DNA of 64,000 bases from Cymodocea nodosa (GCA_036874045.1 CM072335.1:15024001-15088000), one strand, 5' to 3'; positions 33,649-46,467 are shown, counted from the first letter of the stretch. Made by a program: numbers and translations. The notes: generated by a model not told the origin, from the letters alone.

Positions 33649-35263
33649 TGTAAGATCGTATGGCTACACAAGAGGGGGGTGAATTGTGTATTTTTAATAT
33701 TTTCTGAAATATAATTGAAACTTTAAAACTCAAAAACAAGTCGAGACATTGTTTTCATAAAATCATTTTTATTCAAGGTTTCAATTACAATATACAATTC
33801 AATTCTCCTCAGAAATTGTAGATGTAATTATATTTCAATACCATGTATCATCTAAACAATTTCATAACTACAAATAGAGAAAACTAATTTACGAAATTTA
33901 AAACTTTTCTCCCTGTTTGAGATCTTTCTTCTTCATCTTTTTCTTCTTCAGCAATTCTTCAGTAACGAATATCTTGTCTTTTCATGCTTCACCGAATTTG
34001 CTTTCTTCTAATACTTCAAATCTTCAGTGACGAAAATCTTACCTTTTTATGCTTCACTGAACTTTCTTCCACTTGAGAGATTTTCCCGAGAAGGTCTTTT
34101 TGATCCCTGAAAAAGATTTTTCTTTTGGTGTGTAGGGATGTTTTGATCCTTGAAAAGATTTTTCGTTTTGTGTGCAAGGATTAATTGATCAACGAGAATT
34201 CTATGCCTTTTATACTGTATCTTCAATTCATGCATATCCTTCACGTTTAACCACTACCAGTTTTCCACTTCTCCACGTCTTTCCTTTTTCCTTCATCGAA
34301 ACACACACGTTCTAACCCACGTTTATATTTCAAATTTTCTTTAATCATTAGTCTTGAATCTCTGAAAAATTCCCTGCAAAATAACATTTCTCGTCCAAAA
34401 GTTTTTTTTCATCAGTGTAATAAGAAGTCGTTACTTTAATGTTAACTAAACGAGTAACATAAGTATATATATAACTTAATGTTTCTAACTTAACGAGTTC
34501 CTCATGTGCCATTTCATGTGACAAGTACTGTAGCTAACTCAACGAACTAAGTCTGTGGTGTTATGCTATCTCAACGAACCATCTCCGTTGTGTTATGATA
34601 ACTCAACGAACCATTTCCGTTGTGTTATGATATCTCAACAAACCAGTAATACACAAATGTTTTTATAATAAGAATTTTACCACGTGCAAAAAATAACAAC
34701 TTAAGTTTATAACGTTAACCTAACGCGTTGCCTTAGTGTTCAATATAGCAACTCAACGTGTTTAGTTATGTTAACTTAACGAGTTAAACATGTGCACCTC
34801 ACGTGATACAATACAACATTCGTAACTTATACTTTCACCACGTATATAACACTCACTTAACGAGTTCGTCTCTTCTTTTACTCACTAACTTAACGAGTTA
34901 TCACGTAACCTATTTTAACCTTTAAGCCTCTAACTTAACGAGTTCTCACGTGACATCTATACAAACAAAACTCTAACTTAACGAGTTGTCTAAACGTGCA
35001 CTGTTCATGATACAGAAGATATAACATTAAAACATATCATGCTTTTCAATAAAAACACACGTTAACTTAACGTTTAGCTAAATGAGAAATTAATGCAATG
35101 AAACGACTAGATATTAACTTCAGATCCAATACAGACAAATATTTATATCAGTAAGGTTTTTCTGTATTAATTGATGATTTTATTTCTTTTCACAAGCAAT
35201 AGTAATTGAGCAAATATGATTATTTTCATTCAGCACACATCATCAAAACAAAAATACTCAACA
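33649..35263 (-). repeat. SirC 3' LTR
   Basis: 1615 bp, plus-strand ends TGTAAGATCGTATGG and ATACTCAACA. The polypurine tract complement (ATCTCCCCCTTTTTGATG) follows at 35264. Confidence 0.92.
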
Positions 35264-35764
35264 ATCTCCCCCTTTTTGATGATGACAAAACCATATTAAA
35301 TCACTTATAAAATATGTTTAACTCAACAAAGCACCTTCGTTGGGTTAACTTTTAATTCAACAAACTTGTTTGTTGACTTAAGTTCACTTAAGCTTATTTT
35401 TATTGTTTGTGTAAATTTTACCTCTCAGAACTAAAACTCACAGATGTCAATAATTATATAATTATCAGTTTTCTAATTATCATTTGTCAGATTACAATAA
35501 CCATTTAAATAGCATCTCCTTTTATAATATATATATGCAATTAAGATCATAATCATCTTTTTATAATATTTCTCCCCCTTTTTGTCATTAATAAAAAAGA
35601 TAATTACAGAGAATATATATATGTATATAAGAGATATAATTACAACAACTCTTTCTGTAAACAAGAATAATAATTGAAGACATTTACAGAAAAATGTATT
35701 GTTCAATCAAATCAAATAAGTAATACAAACATTACATTTTGTATTCAGAAACAAACAAAAACAG
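35264..35764 (-). other. SirC 3' noncoding region
   Basis: Same layout as in SirA and SirB: polypurine tract, palindrome CAACAAACTTGTTTGTTG (about 35367), complement of GGGGGAGAAA (about 35571-35580). Nothing coding. Confidence 0.65.
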
Positions 35765-38030
35765 TTATCGACCCCTCCAAAGTATATCACTTATAGCATT
35801 ACATATTTTATCTCCTAGATGCCTAATATCATTTTTAATGTCGTTAAGCACTGCATCTAGGTCAGGAGGTAGCTGGGTTTGCTGTTCTGCTTGAACTGAA
35901 TAACTTTATTGTTGTTGTTGTATATGGTCTGTATCAGGTTGTTGTTGTTGTTGTCGTTGAGGTTTATGCAAGGCCTGGAATTTTTGCAAATCTTTGACAC
36001 TAAATGCTCTCATGCCTTTAGTTTTAGAGGGCCAATTGGATAAATTCAATTGGCTTGCAAGGATTCTACATACAGCATCACCATAAAATAACCTTGAACT
36101 CATATGCTGTAGTTGAGACATAAAAACATCAAACCAATTTATTTGAATTCTATTCAGCAAGCTATAAGTTGCATATAAACAACTTCTGCTAACTTCCATA
36201 TTGTGTCCAACTCTCTGAAATTAATTTGCATGCAATATATTTGCAATAAACTTTGCCTCTACATTTAGATTTTCCATTAATCTCATTTCAGAATATACAT
36301 CTGGAATTTTTGATAAAGACTAAATGTTCCATTCCAGTTGTCTTATTATGTCAAATTTGTTGGTAACAACAACACCTTCATTCTTTAATCCTAAAACTTC
36401 AAAAATTAACTCAGGAGACAACATAAACTCCTGTTCATGTATTTGAGTTTTCAGAAAATTTCCATTATTGACCAGATTGCTATAAAAAGCTGCAATAAGC
36501 TTTGTGTATTGCTTCCATTTCGTTCCTACTGGCAAGAATTTAATGAGGCCTTGAAACTCAAACAGATCTCTTATGTCCATCAAATTTCTGAATTTTATGG
36601 GACGAGCATGCAGAATCTGACATGTAATCAGATTATTGTATTTCTGCAATGCTTCTTCAGATCTAAAATGAACTGCATTACCTTGAATTTTTAATATTGT
36701 ACACAAAGAAGGTGATACCTGAAGCCGTGATTCAAAGTTTAATTCATCTTCAGGAACCTCTTCTGAAAAATGAATGTCATGTTGTTCCTCTTCCAAAATA
36801 TTATCTTGAAGCTACTCAGGTAAGCTTGATTCTTCAGCTTCAACAGTGTTAGGAACATTGTCAATATTCTCAACATTCATCTGTTCAGTCTCTATAGAAT
36901 GTTCAGAGTACAATTTTTCCACAAATTCTACAGCTAGTGTATCTGTCTATAATTGTTCATTTTGTTCAACAGATATTTCCATTGATTCATGCTGTGAATT
37001 CTCAAACTCTGCTTCTATAGATTCTATAGAAGGCTGGTTAACTTTTAGCTCTTCTAGAGTCTTAACATTTTCAATATCTGCTACTCTAGACAATTCAGCT
37101 TTTGAACTAGTTACTACCTCAACATTGTCAATTATATCTGCAATAACTTGTTCAATGTCAGGTGCCTGATGCTCTGATTTATCAATTTCTGCATCATCAG
37201 GACTTGTACTAATAGAAAAACTTGAGCTCATATTTTACTTGGATTTCTTCTCAAGTTTTCTAACAAGGAAAAATAAAGTCTCATTATCTTCATCAGTTTC
37301 AATGTGTTCGGAACTGATGAGTTTATCAGATGCACAATAAGGTACAATGTCTAGACATACATTGTCCTTTGGAAATAAATTTTCATCTAATTTTCCTTTT
37401 TCAAAAGACTTTGTTTCCTTAGACATAATTTTTCTGACTTTCCTTCTTCTATAATATTTCTGTTTCTTCTTTTCAAGCATTGCTGTTTTCTTTTCAAATT
37501 GCTCTATAAAAGTTTTTTGCTTTAATTCTTCTAAGGCACTTTCTATTGCAACAGCCTTTCGAAGACTATCAACTTTTGTTTTGTCTACAGCAATATCTGA
37601 TTCTACTTGTTTTGAATATAAAGGAGTAGGGATAGCTGATTCATGCTCTTCCTCAAATGCATGTAGTCTTGTACCGTTTATAGGAGTTTGAGGAGTTCTA
37701 TTTGATGAACCTACACCTTTTCCAAATATTTTGCATACTGTTCCAAAAATGCAATCTCAGCACATTTCATTATGTATTCTCTATCATATTTACTTTGAAT
37801 ACCCATGTATGTAATACTTGCATCAGTATGTTGAAGTTCTTGTCTAACTTCATCTAATATATCTTGAGAAAAGAAGTAATCTCTATAAAGTTATTCTAAC
37901 CTTTTGTCCACTCGAAATATTTTATTGAACCAAGTACGTGGAACTTCATCATTCTCTATTTCTTTTCCTTGTGCATCTCTTCTGTTTTGCCTTTTCCTCT
38001 GCCATGACCTTTGTAGAACTTGGAGACCAT
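35765..38030 (-). pseudogene. SirC third ORF
   Basis: Minus strand, from ATG at 38030 to stop 35765-35767. Nearly full length compared with SirB, with scattered stops and at least one 1-base deletion near 37995, in the Arg/Gly/Lys-rich start. Visible blocks: LISSEHIETDEDNETLFFLV, DIEQVIADIIDNVEVVTSSK, IRDLFEFQGLIKFLPVGTKW, LSPELIFEVLGLKNEGVVVT, NRIQINWFDVFMSQLQHM and a Gln-rich tract. It shows which residues are original where SirB carries stops (for example LQKYNNL where SirB has a TAG). Confidence 0.85.
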
Positions 38031-39600
38031 CGTCGCAGGTTGTAACAGCAACAAGTGGGAAAGATTTTTTTGACAAAGTTTACAAATAACCTAAGTTCCC
38101 ATGTAATAAGTGTTTAAATAGGGTTTTTAGGCGTACAACTCAACGTAAAGAGAAGTCGGGTTTAGAAATTAAATAAATATTGAATAAAGTTTATTCAATC
38201 AAGGTACCCAAAATATTCAAGTATAACTCGTTGAGTTAACTAACCTAACGAGTAAAACGCTGTCTAGAGGCCGTTTTACACGTTACCTTATCTAACATAA
38301 CGTCTAGTTAGTACACTTAAAACAATTTTCGGATGCTTCCAACTGAAACGTTTCGAAAACAACACACATGCTAAACTTAACATTATCTTGAGAACATTGT
38401 AAACTATTTGAACATTTTGTCCTTTGAATCTAAAATAGTTTATTTGTCTTTTTAAATTATTTCATCAAGATTTTAAGAGGACATTAATTCAAATTAACTA
38501 AGATTTGTATTCTAAATTATATTAATCTGTTTTCGACATTGTTAATCCTCCCCCTACAAATATACTTCAAATATATTCAATCAAAATACAAAATATACTT
38601 GTAGTGACAATAGATATTAAGTATAACTATACTGTTACATTTTCTTTTCAGAGACTTCCGTTATCCTGACATCATCAAAAATGATTTCCATAATCAATTC
38701 CTACTGTATATGAATCAAAACACAACTTTGAACTCAATTCGATTAATTCAAGGAGAATAAAAGAATGTATCTCAAATAAACGTTTTCAAAAGTACTAATG
38801 TTGATTCAATAAATCAGTAGTCATATTGGTATAAACTATATGTGATTCAAAAATATCTATAATTAATGAAACAACTTTTTCTTTTCAAAACAGTAAATAT
38901 TGATAATTTTCTTTAAAAGTTAGTTTGAAAAGCTTGAATCATACAAGGGCTTTCTAATGTACCTGTGTAATGAGCTTTCAGTCAACAATCCCAGATCTGA
39001 TTAGGACCTTAGGTTGCCAGATTTAAAGAATCCTTTTTCTGGACAACAATCCTTACATACCTATCTGCTCAAGTACAAAAGGCTCGTGATCAAACTGATC
39101 AATAAACTCTCAAAGATTTTCACTTTCTAAGCACTTTTCATTTTAAGCACAGTATATATGTATTCCATTAATACAGATGCAATAAAACACAAATCTCATA
39201 CAATTTTTACTTCTATGATTGTACTGAGAATATAAATCAGTTTCAATAAGCTTATACTTTTGATTAACAGTTTAAGATGAGTTACATATAACTTATTCTA
39301 CAAGTTTAATCAATTAAGTCAAATTTATGCATGATCATATGCATTTTCCTTGATTCAAAGAAAACATTTAATCAAAATTTCAAAATGTCAGAAGTATTTA
39401 ATGTTTTTCATTTATACTTCCACTTAAAATCGTAAAAACTATTAAAATTGATAAACTACTTAAAATCAATAAGATACTACTATGATTTTACAATAAATAC
39501 ATAGTATCTTAAGCAGCAGTTTAGATATTACTTTAGATATTTATAATAAGTATATAATATCTATGAGGTGAACAACATCATCAATAATATTTATCTTTTT
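38031..39600 (-). other. SirC spacer between RNase H and third ORF
   Basis: Noncoding. It contains the uninterrupted version of the site where GyB landed in SirB (near 38265-38290: GTAAAAC then GGCCTCTAGAC on the minus strand), the complement of TTTGTAGGGGGAGGATTAAC (about 38544-38563), and the conserved core at about 38930-39117. The source of the 57-base filler at 40724 is 38128-38184. Confidence 0.75.
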
Positions 39601-40723
39601 ATGTGGAGTTTAATCATTTTACACATCACATAGCCTACAAATACCTAAATTTAATCTAATGTTGCAGAATGTATTTTCATCTAGAGGTTTTGTAAATATA
39701 TCAGCTAATTGATTTTTACTAGACACAAATTCTAATTTAATTTTTCCTTTAATTACGTTATCTCTTAGAAATGATGTCTAACCTCTATATGCTTTGCTCT
39801 TGAATGTAATACAGAATTTTTGGAAAGATTTATTGCAGAACTACTGTCACAATAAATCTCAGTTGTATGATAAGATAATCCAAAATCTTCTAAAGTTTGC
39901 CTTATCCACAGAATCTGAGTGCAACACAGTGCAGCAGCAACATATTCAGCTTCTGTAGTAGAAAGTGCTACACAGTTTTGCTTTTTACTAAACCATGACA
40001 CCAAATTATTTCCCAATAATTGACATGTGCCACTGGTACTCTTTCTATCAGATTTAGATCCTGCATAATCAGCATCAGTATATCCTATAAGATCTATTGA
40101 ACTATCCTTAGAATAATACAATCTGATATTTTTAGTTCCTTGTATATATCTAAATATTCTTTTAATTGCAATTAAGTGTGATTCTTTAGGATTAGATTGA
40201 AATCTAGCACAAACACACACAGCAAATATAATATCAGGTCTACTAGCAGTCAAATAAAGTAAAGAACCAATCATACTCCTGTATTTTCTTTGATCTATAG
40301 ATTTTCCTATGTCATCAATATCTAACTTTAAAGTAGTACTCATAGGAGTTCCTCGAATCCTTGTATCATTAAAATTAAATTTCTTAAGCATTTCATCTGC
40401 ATATTTTTCTTGATTTAAAAATATACCTTTATCCATTTGCTTAATTTGAAGTCCTAGAAAATATGAAAGTTCTCCTATCATACTCATTTCAAACTGATTA
40501 GTCATCTCTTCAGAGAATATTTCTATCAACTTATCAAAGGTTGCTCCAGAGATTATATCATCCACGTATATTTGAACAACAATCTGATCTTTACCATCTC
40601 TCTTAATAAATAGAGTATGATCCACTTTTCCCATGATATAGCCTTTTTCTATTAAAAAAGTAGACAATCTTTCATATCATGATCTAGGTGCTTGCTTCAA
40701 ACCATATAAGGCTTTCTTCAATT
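39601..40723 (-). pseudogene. SirC reverse transcriptase (C-terminal half) and RNase H
   Basis: Minus strand. It starts at LKKALYGLKQAPRS (a TGA replaces the Trp of SWYERL), then IQIYVDDIISGATF with YVDD, ELSYFLGLQIKQMDKGIFL and IGSLLYLTASRPDIIFAVC. RNase H: YTDADYAGSKSDRKSTSGTC, NCVALSTTEAEYVAAALCC and IYCDSSSAINLSKNSVLHSR. A 1-base loss after VRHHF shifts the tail (SSKNQLADIFTKPLDENTF). The upstream joint removes the fingers region. Confidence 0.9.
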
Positions 40724-40780
40724 TAGGCATATAACTCAACGTGAAGAGAAGTCGAGTTTAGAAATTAAATAAATATTGAA
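40724..40780 (-). repeat. 57-bp filler at SirC deletion joint 1
   Basis: Near copy of 38128-38184, same orientation, placed between the integrase fragment and reverse transcriptase. Compared with SirB it replaces roughly 1.3 kb (SirB 31372 to 32693). TAAA is shared at the reverse transcriptase side. Confidence 0.85.
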
Positions 40781-41201
40781 GTCATCTACTAAAACAAATA
40801 CATACCGTTTACCACCAAGACTTATGATTCTTGTTGGTCCAAATAGATCCATATGTATAAGTTCTAAGACTCTCTTGCTTGAAATATCAGTTTTGGATTT
40901 AAAAGAGTTTTTGTGAAGTTTACCTAACTCACATGCATCACACATAAAGTTCTTTGAGTATTTAATCTTTGGTAAACCTCTCACTAAATGTTTTCTAGAT
41001 AGTTTATGTAACAGTCTTATATTTATATGCCCAATCCTTCTATGCCATAGATATGCATCACTAGTTTTAGCTAGCAAACATGAATTTAAATCAACTACAT
41101 CAGAAGGTAAAGATAAAATACATACAGAACCTTTTCTTTTAGCAATAAACTTAATTTCATCTGTATTTTTATCAATTATTTTGCATACATTATCTTCAAA
41201 C
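40781..41201 (-). pseudogene. SirC integrase N-terminal fragment
   Basis: Minus strand: FEDNVCKIIDKNTDEIKFIA, LWHRRIGHINIRLLHKLSRK, CDACELGKLHKNSF, HMDLFGPTRIISLGGKRYVF and VLVDDF, after which the filler begins. It keeps the HHCC zinc domain and the first catalytic Asp only. Confidence 0.88.
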
Positions 41202-41250
41202 ACAACATGACATTCATTTTGCAGAAGAGGTTCCTGAAGATGAATTAAGC
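41202..41250 (+). repeat. inverted filler from the third ORF at SirC deletion joint 2
   Basis: About 49 bases matching the third ORF (encoding HDIHFAEEVPEDELSS-like residues on the plus strand; compare 36737-36784 on the minus strand and 60438-60490 in SirB). It is inverted relative to SirC and sits next to the primer site, replacing all of Gag and protease. Confidence 0.82.
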
Positions 41251-41260
41251 TCTAATACCA
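41249..41260 (-). promoter_or_regulatory. SirC primer-binding site
   Basis: Minus-strand TGGTATTAGAGC, one base from the initiator Met-tRNA site, two bases from the LTR. Confidence 0.85.
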
Positions 41261-41262
41261 CT

Positions 41263-42799
41263 TGTAGGATCGTATGGCTACACAAGAGGGGGGTGAATTG
41301 TGTATTTTTAATATTTTTTGAAATATAATTGAAACTTTAAAACTCAAAAACAAGTCGAGACATTGTTTTCATAAAATCATTTTTATTCAAGATTTCAATT
41401 ACAATATACAATTCAATTCTCCTCAGAAATTGTAGATGCAATTATATTTCGATACCATGTATCATCTAAACAATTTCATAACTACAAACAGAGAAAACTA
41501 ATTTGCGAAATTTAAAACTTTTCTCCCTGTTTGAGATCTTTCTTCTTCTTCTTTTTCTTCTTCAGCAATTCTTCAGTGACGAATATCTTGTCTTTTCATG
41601 CTTCACCGAATTTGCTTTCTTCTAATACTTCAAATCTTCAATGATGAAAATCTTACCTTTTTATGCTTCACTGAACTTTCTTCCACTTGAGAGATTTTCC
41701 CGAGAAGGTCTTTTTGATCCCTGAAAAAGATTTTTCTTTTGGTGTGTAGGGATGTTTTGATCCTTGAAAAGATTTTTCGTTTTGTGTGCAAGGATTAATT
41801 GATCAACAATAATTCTATGCCTTTTATACTGTATCTTCATTTCATGCATATCCTTCACGTTTAACCACTACCAGTTTTCCACTTCTCCACGTCTTTCCTT
41901 TTTCCTTCATCGAAACACACACGTTCTAACCCACGTTTATATTTCGAATTTTCTTTAAGCATTAGTCTTGGATCTCTGAAAAATTTCCTACAAAATAAAC
42001 TTTCTCGTCCAAAAGTTTTTTTCATCAATGTAATAAGAAGTCGTTACTTTAATGTTAACTAAACGAGTAACATAAGTATATATATAACTTAATGAGTTCC
42101 TCATGTGCCATTTCACGTGACAAGTACTGTAGCTAACTCAACGAACTATTTCCGTTGTGTTATGATATCTCAACGAACCAGTAATACACAAATATTTTTA
42201 TAATAAGAATTTTACCACGTGCAAAAAATAACAACTTAAGTTTATAACGCTAACCTAACGCGTTGCCTTAGTGTTCAATATAGTAACTCAACGCGTTTAG
42301 TTATGTTAACTTAACGAGTTAAACATGTGCACCTCACGTGATACAATACAACATTCGTAACTTATAATTTCACCACGTGTATAACACTAACTTAACGAGT
42401 TCGTCTCTTCTTTTACTCACTAACTTAACGAGTTATCACGTGACCTATTTTAACCTTTAAGCCTCTAACTTAACGAGTTCTCACGTGACCTCTATACAAA
42501 CAAAACTCTAACTTAACGAGTTGTCTAAACGTGCACTGTTCATGATACAGAAGATATAACATTAAAACATATCATGCTTTTCAATAAAAACACACGTTAA
42601 CTTAACATTTAGCTAAATGAGAAATTAATGCAACGAAACGACTAGTTATTAACTTCAGATCCAATACAAACAAGTATTTATATCAGTAAGGTTTTTCTGT
42701 ATTAATTGATGATTTTAATTTCTTTTCACAAGCAATAGTAATTGAGCAAAAATGATTATTTTCATTCAGCACACATCATCAAAACAAAAATACTCAACA
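41263..42799 (-). repeat. SirC 5' LTR
   Basis: 1537 bp. It pairs with 33649-35263; the 3' copy has extra AACTCAACGAACCA-type phrases near 34565-34640. Followed by the ATTTT target duplication at 42800. Confidence 0.92.
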
Positions 42800-42954
42800 A
42801 TTTTCTAAGAGATAACGTAATTAAAGGAAAAATTAAATTAGGATTTGTGTCTAGTAAAAATCAATTAGCTGATATATTTACAAAACCTCTAGACGAAAAT
42901 ACATTCTGCAATACAAGATTAAATTTGGGTATTTGTAGGCTATGTTATGTGTAA
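42800..42954 (+). pseudogene. SirB RNase H, C-terminal end after SirC
   Basis: After the ATTTT duplication the frame resumes: FLRDNVIKGKIKLGF, SSKNQLADIFTKPLDENTF, LGICRLCYV, then stop. Joining 33648 to 42805 restores the RNase H end. Confidence 0.92.
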
Positions 42955-44272
42955 AATGCTTAAACTCTACAAAAAGATAAATATTATTGATGATGTTGTT
43001 CACCTCATAGATATTATATACTTATCATAAGTATCTAAGTAATATCTAAACAGCTGCATTAGATACTATATATTTATTGTAAAATCATAGTAGTATTTTA
43101 TTGATTTTACGTAGTTTATCAATTTTAAGTGGAAGTGTAAATGAAAAACATTAAATACTTCTGAAATTCTGAAATTTTGATTAAGTGTTTTCTTTGAATT
43201 AATGAAAGTGCATATGATCATGCATAAATTTGACTTGATTAATTAAACTTATAGAATAATTTATATGTAAATCATTTTAAACTGTTAATCAAAAGTATGA
43301 GCTTATTGAAACTATTTCATATTTTCAGTAAAATCATAGAAGTAAAAATTGTATGAGATTTGTGTTTTATTGCGTTTGTATGAATGGAATACATATATAC
43401 TGTGCTTAAAATGAAAAGTGCTTATAAAGTGAAAATCTTTGAGAGGTTATTGATTAGTTCAATCATGAGCCTTTTGTACTTGAGTAGATAGGTATGTAAG
43501 GATTGTTGTCTTGAAAAAGGATTCTTTAAATCTGGCAACTTAAGGTCCTAATCAGATCTGGGATTGTTGACTGAAAGCTCATTACACGGGTACATTAGAA
43601 AGCTCTTGTATGATTCAAGCTTTTCAAACTAACTTTTAAAGAAAATTATCAATATTTACTATTTTGAAAAGAAAAAGTTGTTTCATTAATTATAGATATC
43701 TTTGAATCGAATATAGTTTTTACCAATATGACTATTGATTTATTGGATCAATATTAGTACTTTTGAAAACATTTATTTGAGATACATTCTTTTATTCTCC
43801 TTGAATTAATCATATTGAGTTCAAAGTTATGTTTTGATTCATATATAGTAGGAATTAATTTTGGAAATCATTTTTGATAAATTCAAGGTAACAGAAGTTT
43901 ATAAAAAGAAAATTTAAAAGTATAGTTATACTTAACATCTATTGTTATACAAGTATATTTTGTATGTTATTAATATATAAGAAGTATATTTGTAGGGGGA
44001 GGATTAACAATGTCCAAAACAGATTAATATAATTCAGAATACAAATCTTAGTTAATATGAATTTAAGTCCTCTTAAGATCTTGATGAAACAATTTAAAAA
44101 GACAAACAAACTATTTTAGATTCATAAAAAGAGAATGTTAGAATAGTTTACAATGTTCTCAAGATAATGTTAAGTGTAGCGTGTGTGTTGTCTTCGGAAG
44201 GAAGCATTCGAAACTTGATTTTAGTAAAGTATACTAACTGAACATTATGTTATATAAGGTAACATGTAAAAC
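42955..44272 (+). other. SirB spacer between RNase H and third ORF (left part)
   Basis: Noncoding. It contains a core of about 190 bases (43434-43626) conserved in all Sireviruses here and in GyB, a donor-like GTATGTAAGG at 43492, and TTTGTAGGGGGAGGATTAAC at about 43990-44009, whose TAG could serve as acceptor and whose purine run resembles an internal polypurine tract. GyB interrupts it at 44272; it resumes at 58950-59189. Confidence 0.75.
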
Positions 44273-46460
44273 TACATATTATTAACGGTTAAATGATTGT
44301 TAATTGCATAATATTTAGTTTATCATATAAGAATTAAGCCATTATTTATAATTGCACTGTTATATGCTTTAATTGAAGAATCTGCTTAATTTTGGGGAAT
44401 TAATGTCAATTTAGTATATTTCTGAACTGTCGGTAAGTTGTAGGCTATGAAATTCTTAAGTATCCGAATTTTCTGATAATTTAGACAGTTATGTTTAACA
44501 TACCGAACATATTCAGACAGTTATGTTTAACAGACCGAACATGTATCGAATAGTTATGTTTAAATTGCTGAACAGTTATGTTTTGAGAGAATATTTTATT
44601 ATTTCCTGAAGTACACGTGTCAAAACCATAATGCATGACTTAAGTGAACTTTCGGTGAGTTATCTATAACTATCCGAAATTGCAGTTGGGCATCAGATAG
44701 TTATCCCTATAACTCTCCGAAATCTCTTATTATTTGTATAATAGCTGAGGATACGTGTCATGTTCTGGTAAAGTGACTTAAGTAGATTTTCGGTGAGTTA
44801 GCTGTAACTATCCAAAATGCATCTGAGCATCGAATAGTTAGACCTGTAACTCTTCGAAATGTTATTTCATGATTAAACTGCTGCTGACACGTGTCGAGAT
44901 TTGGTAGATTTACTTAAGTTATATATTGGTGAGTTATTTGTAACTATCCGAAATGCATCTGAGCATCGGATAGTTAAGTTTATGCACGTGTTGAATTTAA
45001 ATGCTTTAGTATATCACGTGAGATGCACATGTTTAACTCGTTAAGTTAGTATAATTGTACGTGTTGAGTTACATGAATACACACTAAGACAACACGTTAT
45101 GTTAGCAGCTTATTTCTTTATATTTTCTAATATGCCACTGTAGCGGTTACAGGAACAAATAGTTGGAAGAGAAAAAAACCACGTTTGCATGTATCGCGTA
45201 GGAGAAGAAAGCATCACCGTTGATATGAATGAAGGAAATCCAACTGACCATTCAAGCAGAAGCAGTTACTACTGAAGAAATATAAAAGAAAAGAAGAAAA
45301 AAGAAGGTGTGATTGATGGGCGGACAGTGTGTGTAAAGGAGGATCAACGTCGCAATTCTCAGAAGTACCACACCAACCATCATCATCACTACCATAATCA
45401 CCAACCATCGGAGGTCTGTGAAGATACTTGCCTGATGTTGGGTCGATTCCGAGCTAAACACAGTGTCTGACAACCACTGTGAGGAGTGATCGCGTCGCGG
45501 GAAGGGAAGCCATTTTCACCAAGTGCCAACTCATTTTTCAGGAGATCGTAAAGCTTTTAGCCTTGGCTTCGGGTTGATGCCTGTATGCTGAAGAGGAGAT
45601 CATCTTGCAATTCTGGACTCGCGATTCTATAGGGAGAGGAGACAAAATTGTAAGTGGTTTAATTTTCAGTGGTGTAATCGCATTGCAAGTAGTGTCGGAA
45701 GTATTTACTGTCGAGTGAGATTACTTTACATTTCACCTTTCGCCCATTTCCATGTTCATATTAAAACAAAAATACCAAAAACAATTTATCTATGTTTGTA
45801 TGTTGTATTTGAGTGTTGTATTGTTTGTGTTGTATCGTTATTAATGTTATCTTTGTCAGTGTTGTGATTGTTTTATGTTATTTTAGTTTTACAGTTTACT
45901 GAAATTGGTTCGTTCAAAAGACTTAAAGATTTTAATGGTTACTGTTTGAATTATCTGAATGTTAGTATTGCTTAATGATAAATCCAATGTTAATTAACAT
46001 TAAAAAGCTTAATTGATGTTATTTACAATCTATGGAATCGCCCAATGGTTGGCCGAATTCCTCTGTAAATAGCAGTATTAAAAAGAAAAGACAAGCTCGT
46101 GGAGTTAACTTAAGTCCACGAGGTTAGTCCATTGAGTTAGCCATAACTAAACGAACTTAGTCCGTTGAGTTAACTGTAATTCAACAGAGAGCTTATTGAA
46201 TATATAAATTTGATTGTTAACAAACGAACAGTTTTGAAATTCTTCAGCAATTCCCTATGGGATCGACCTGTACTTGCACACTGATACAATAGACATTGTG
46301 CACTTGCAATTAAAGTACAAATTGGAATTAATATCTAAATTGTATTAAAGGTTGTTTGTTTACTTCTAAAAGAGAGAATAGGCATAAAGATAAATTAACT
46401 AAGTAAAAACAAAAGTAACAAATCCAAGTTTTCTAGTGTAGTGCTGGGAAAACACAAACA
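44273..46460 (+). repeat. GyB 5' LTR, first 17 bases missing
   Basis: Matches 56791-58949. It contains TATAAAAG at 45281-45288, hairpin phrases (44667-44703, 44808-44843, 44941-44976), and the Athila end block (GGGATCGACCTGTACTTGCA). It has about 33 extra bases near 46141 (an extra ACTAAACGAAC/CCGTTGAGTTA phrase) relative to the 3' LTR. Ends AACACAAACA. Confidence 0.9.
44941..44976 (+). repeat. perfect hairpin phrase in GyB LTR
   Basis: TAACTATCCGA (44941-44951) / TCGGATAGTTA (44966-44976), 14-base loop. Imperfect sisters lie at 44667-44703 and 44808-44843, and equivalents in the 3' LTR and in GyC. Confidence 0.8.
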
Positions 46461-46467
46461 AGTTTTA

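Larger units (their letters stand above)
33649..42799 (-). mobile_element. SirC: internally deleted Sirevirus, minus strand, nested in SirB
   Basis: 9151 bp with a perfect target duplication ATTTT (33644-33648 and 42800-42804). Both LTRs, a primer site and the third ORF are present. Gag, protease, the integrase core and the front of reverse transcriptase are missing. The two deletion joints carry filler sequence (40724-40780 and 41202-41250). It is non-autonomous as it stands. Confidence 0.93.

Noticed and set aside
36437..37169. Plus-strand frames across the SirC third ORF
   Set aside because: They are shadows of the minus-strand ORF, which has clear homology to SirB and SirA.
45214..45473. 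Minus-strand frames in the GyB LTR (also 57645-57929)
   Set aside because: Cover the TATA region in antisense; no domain, and LTR duplication explains the repeat.
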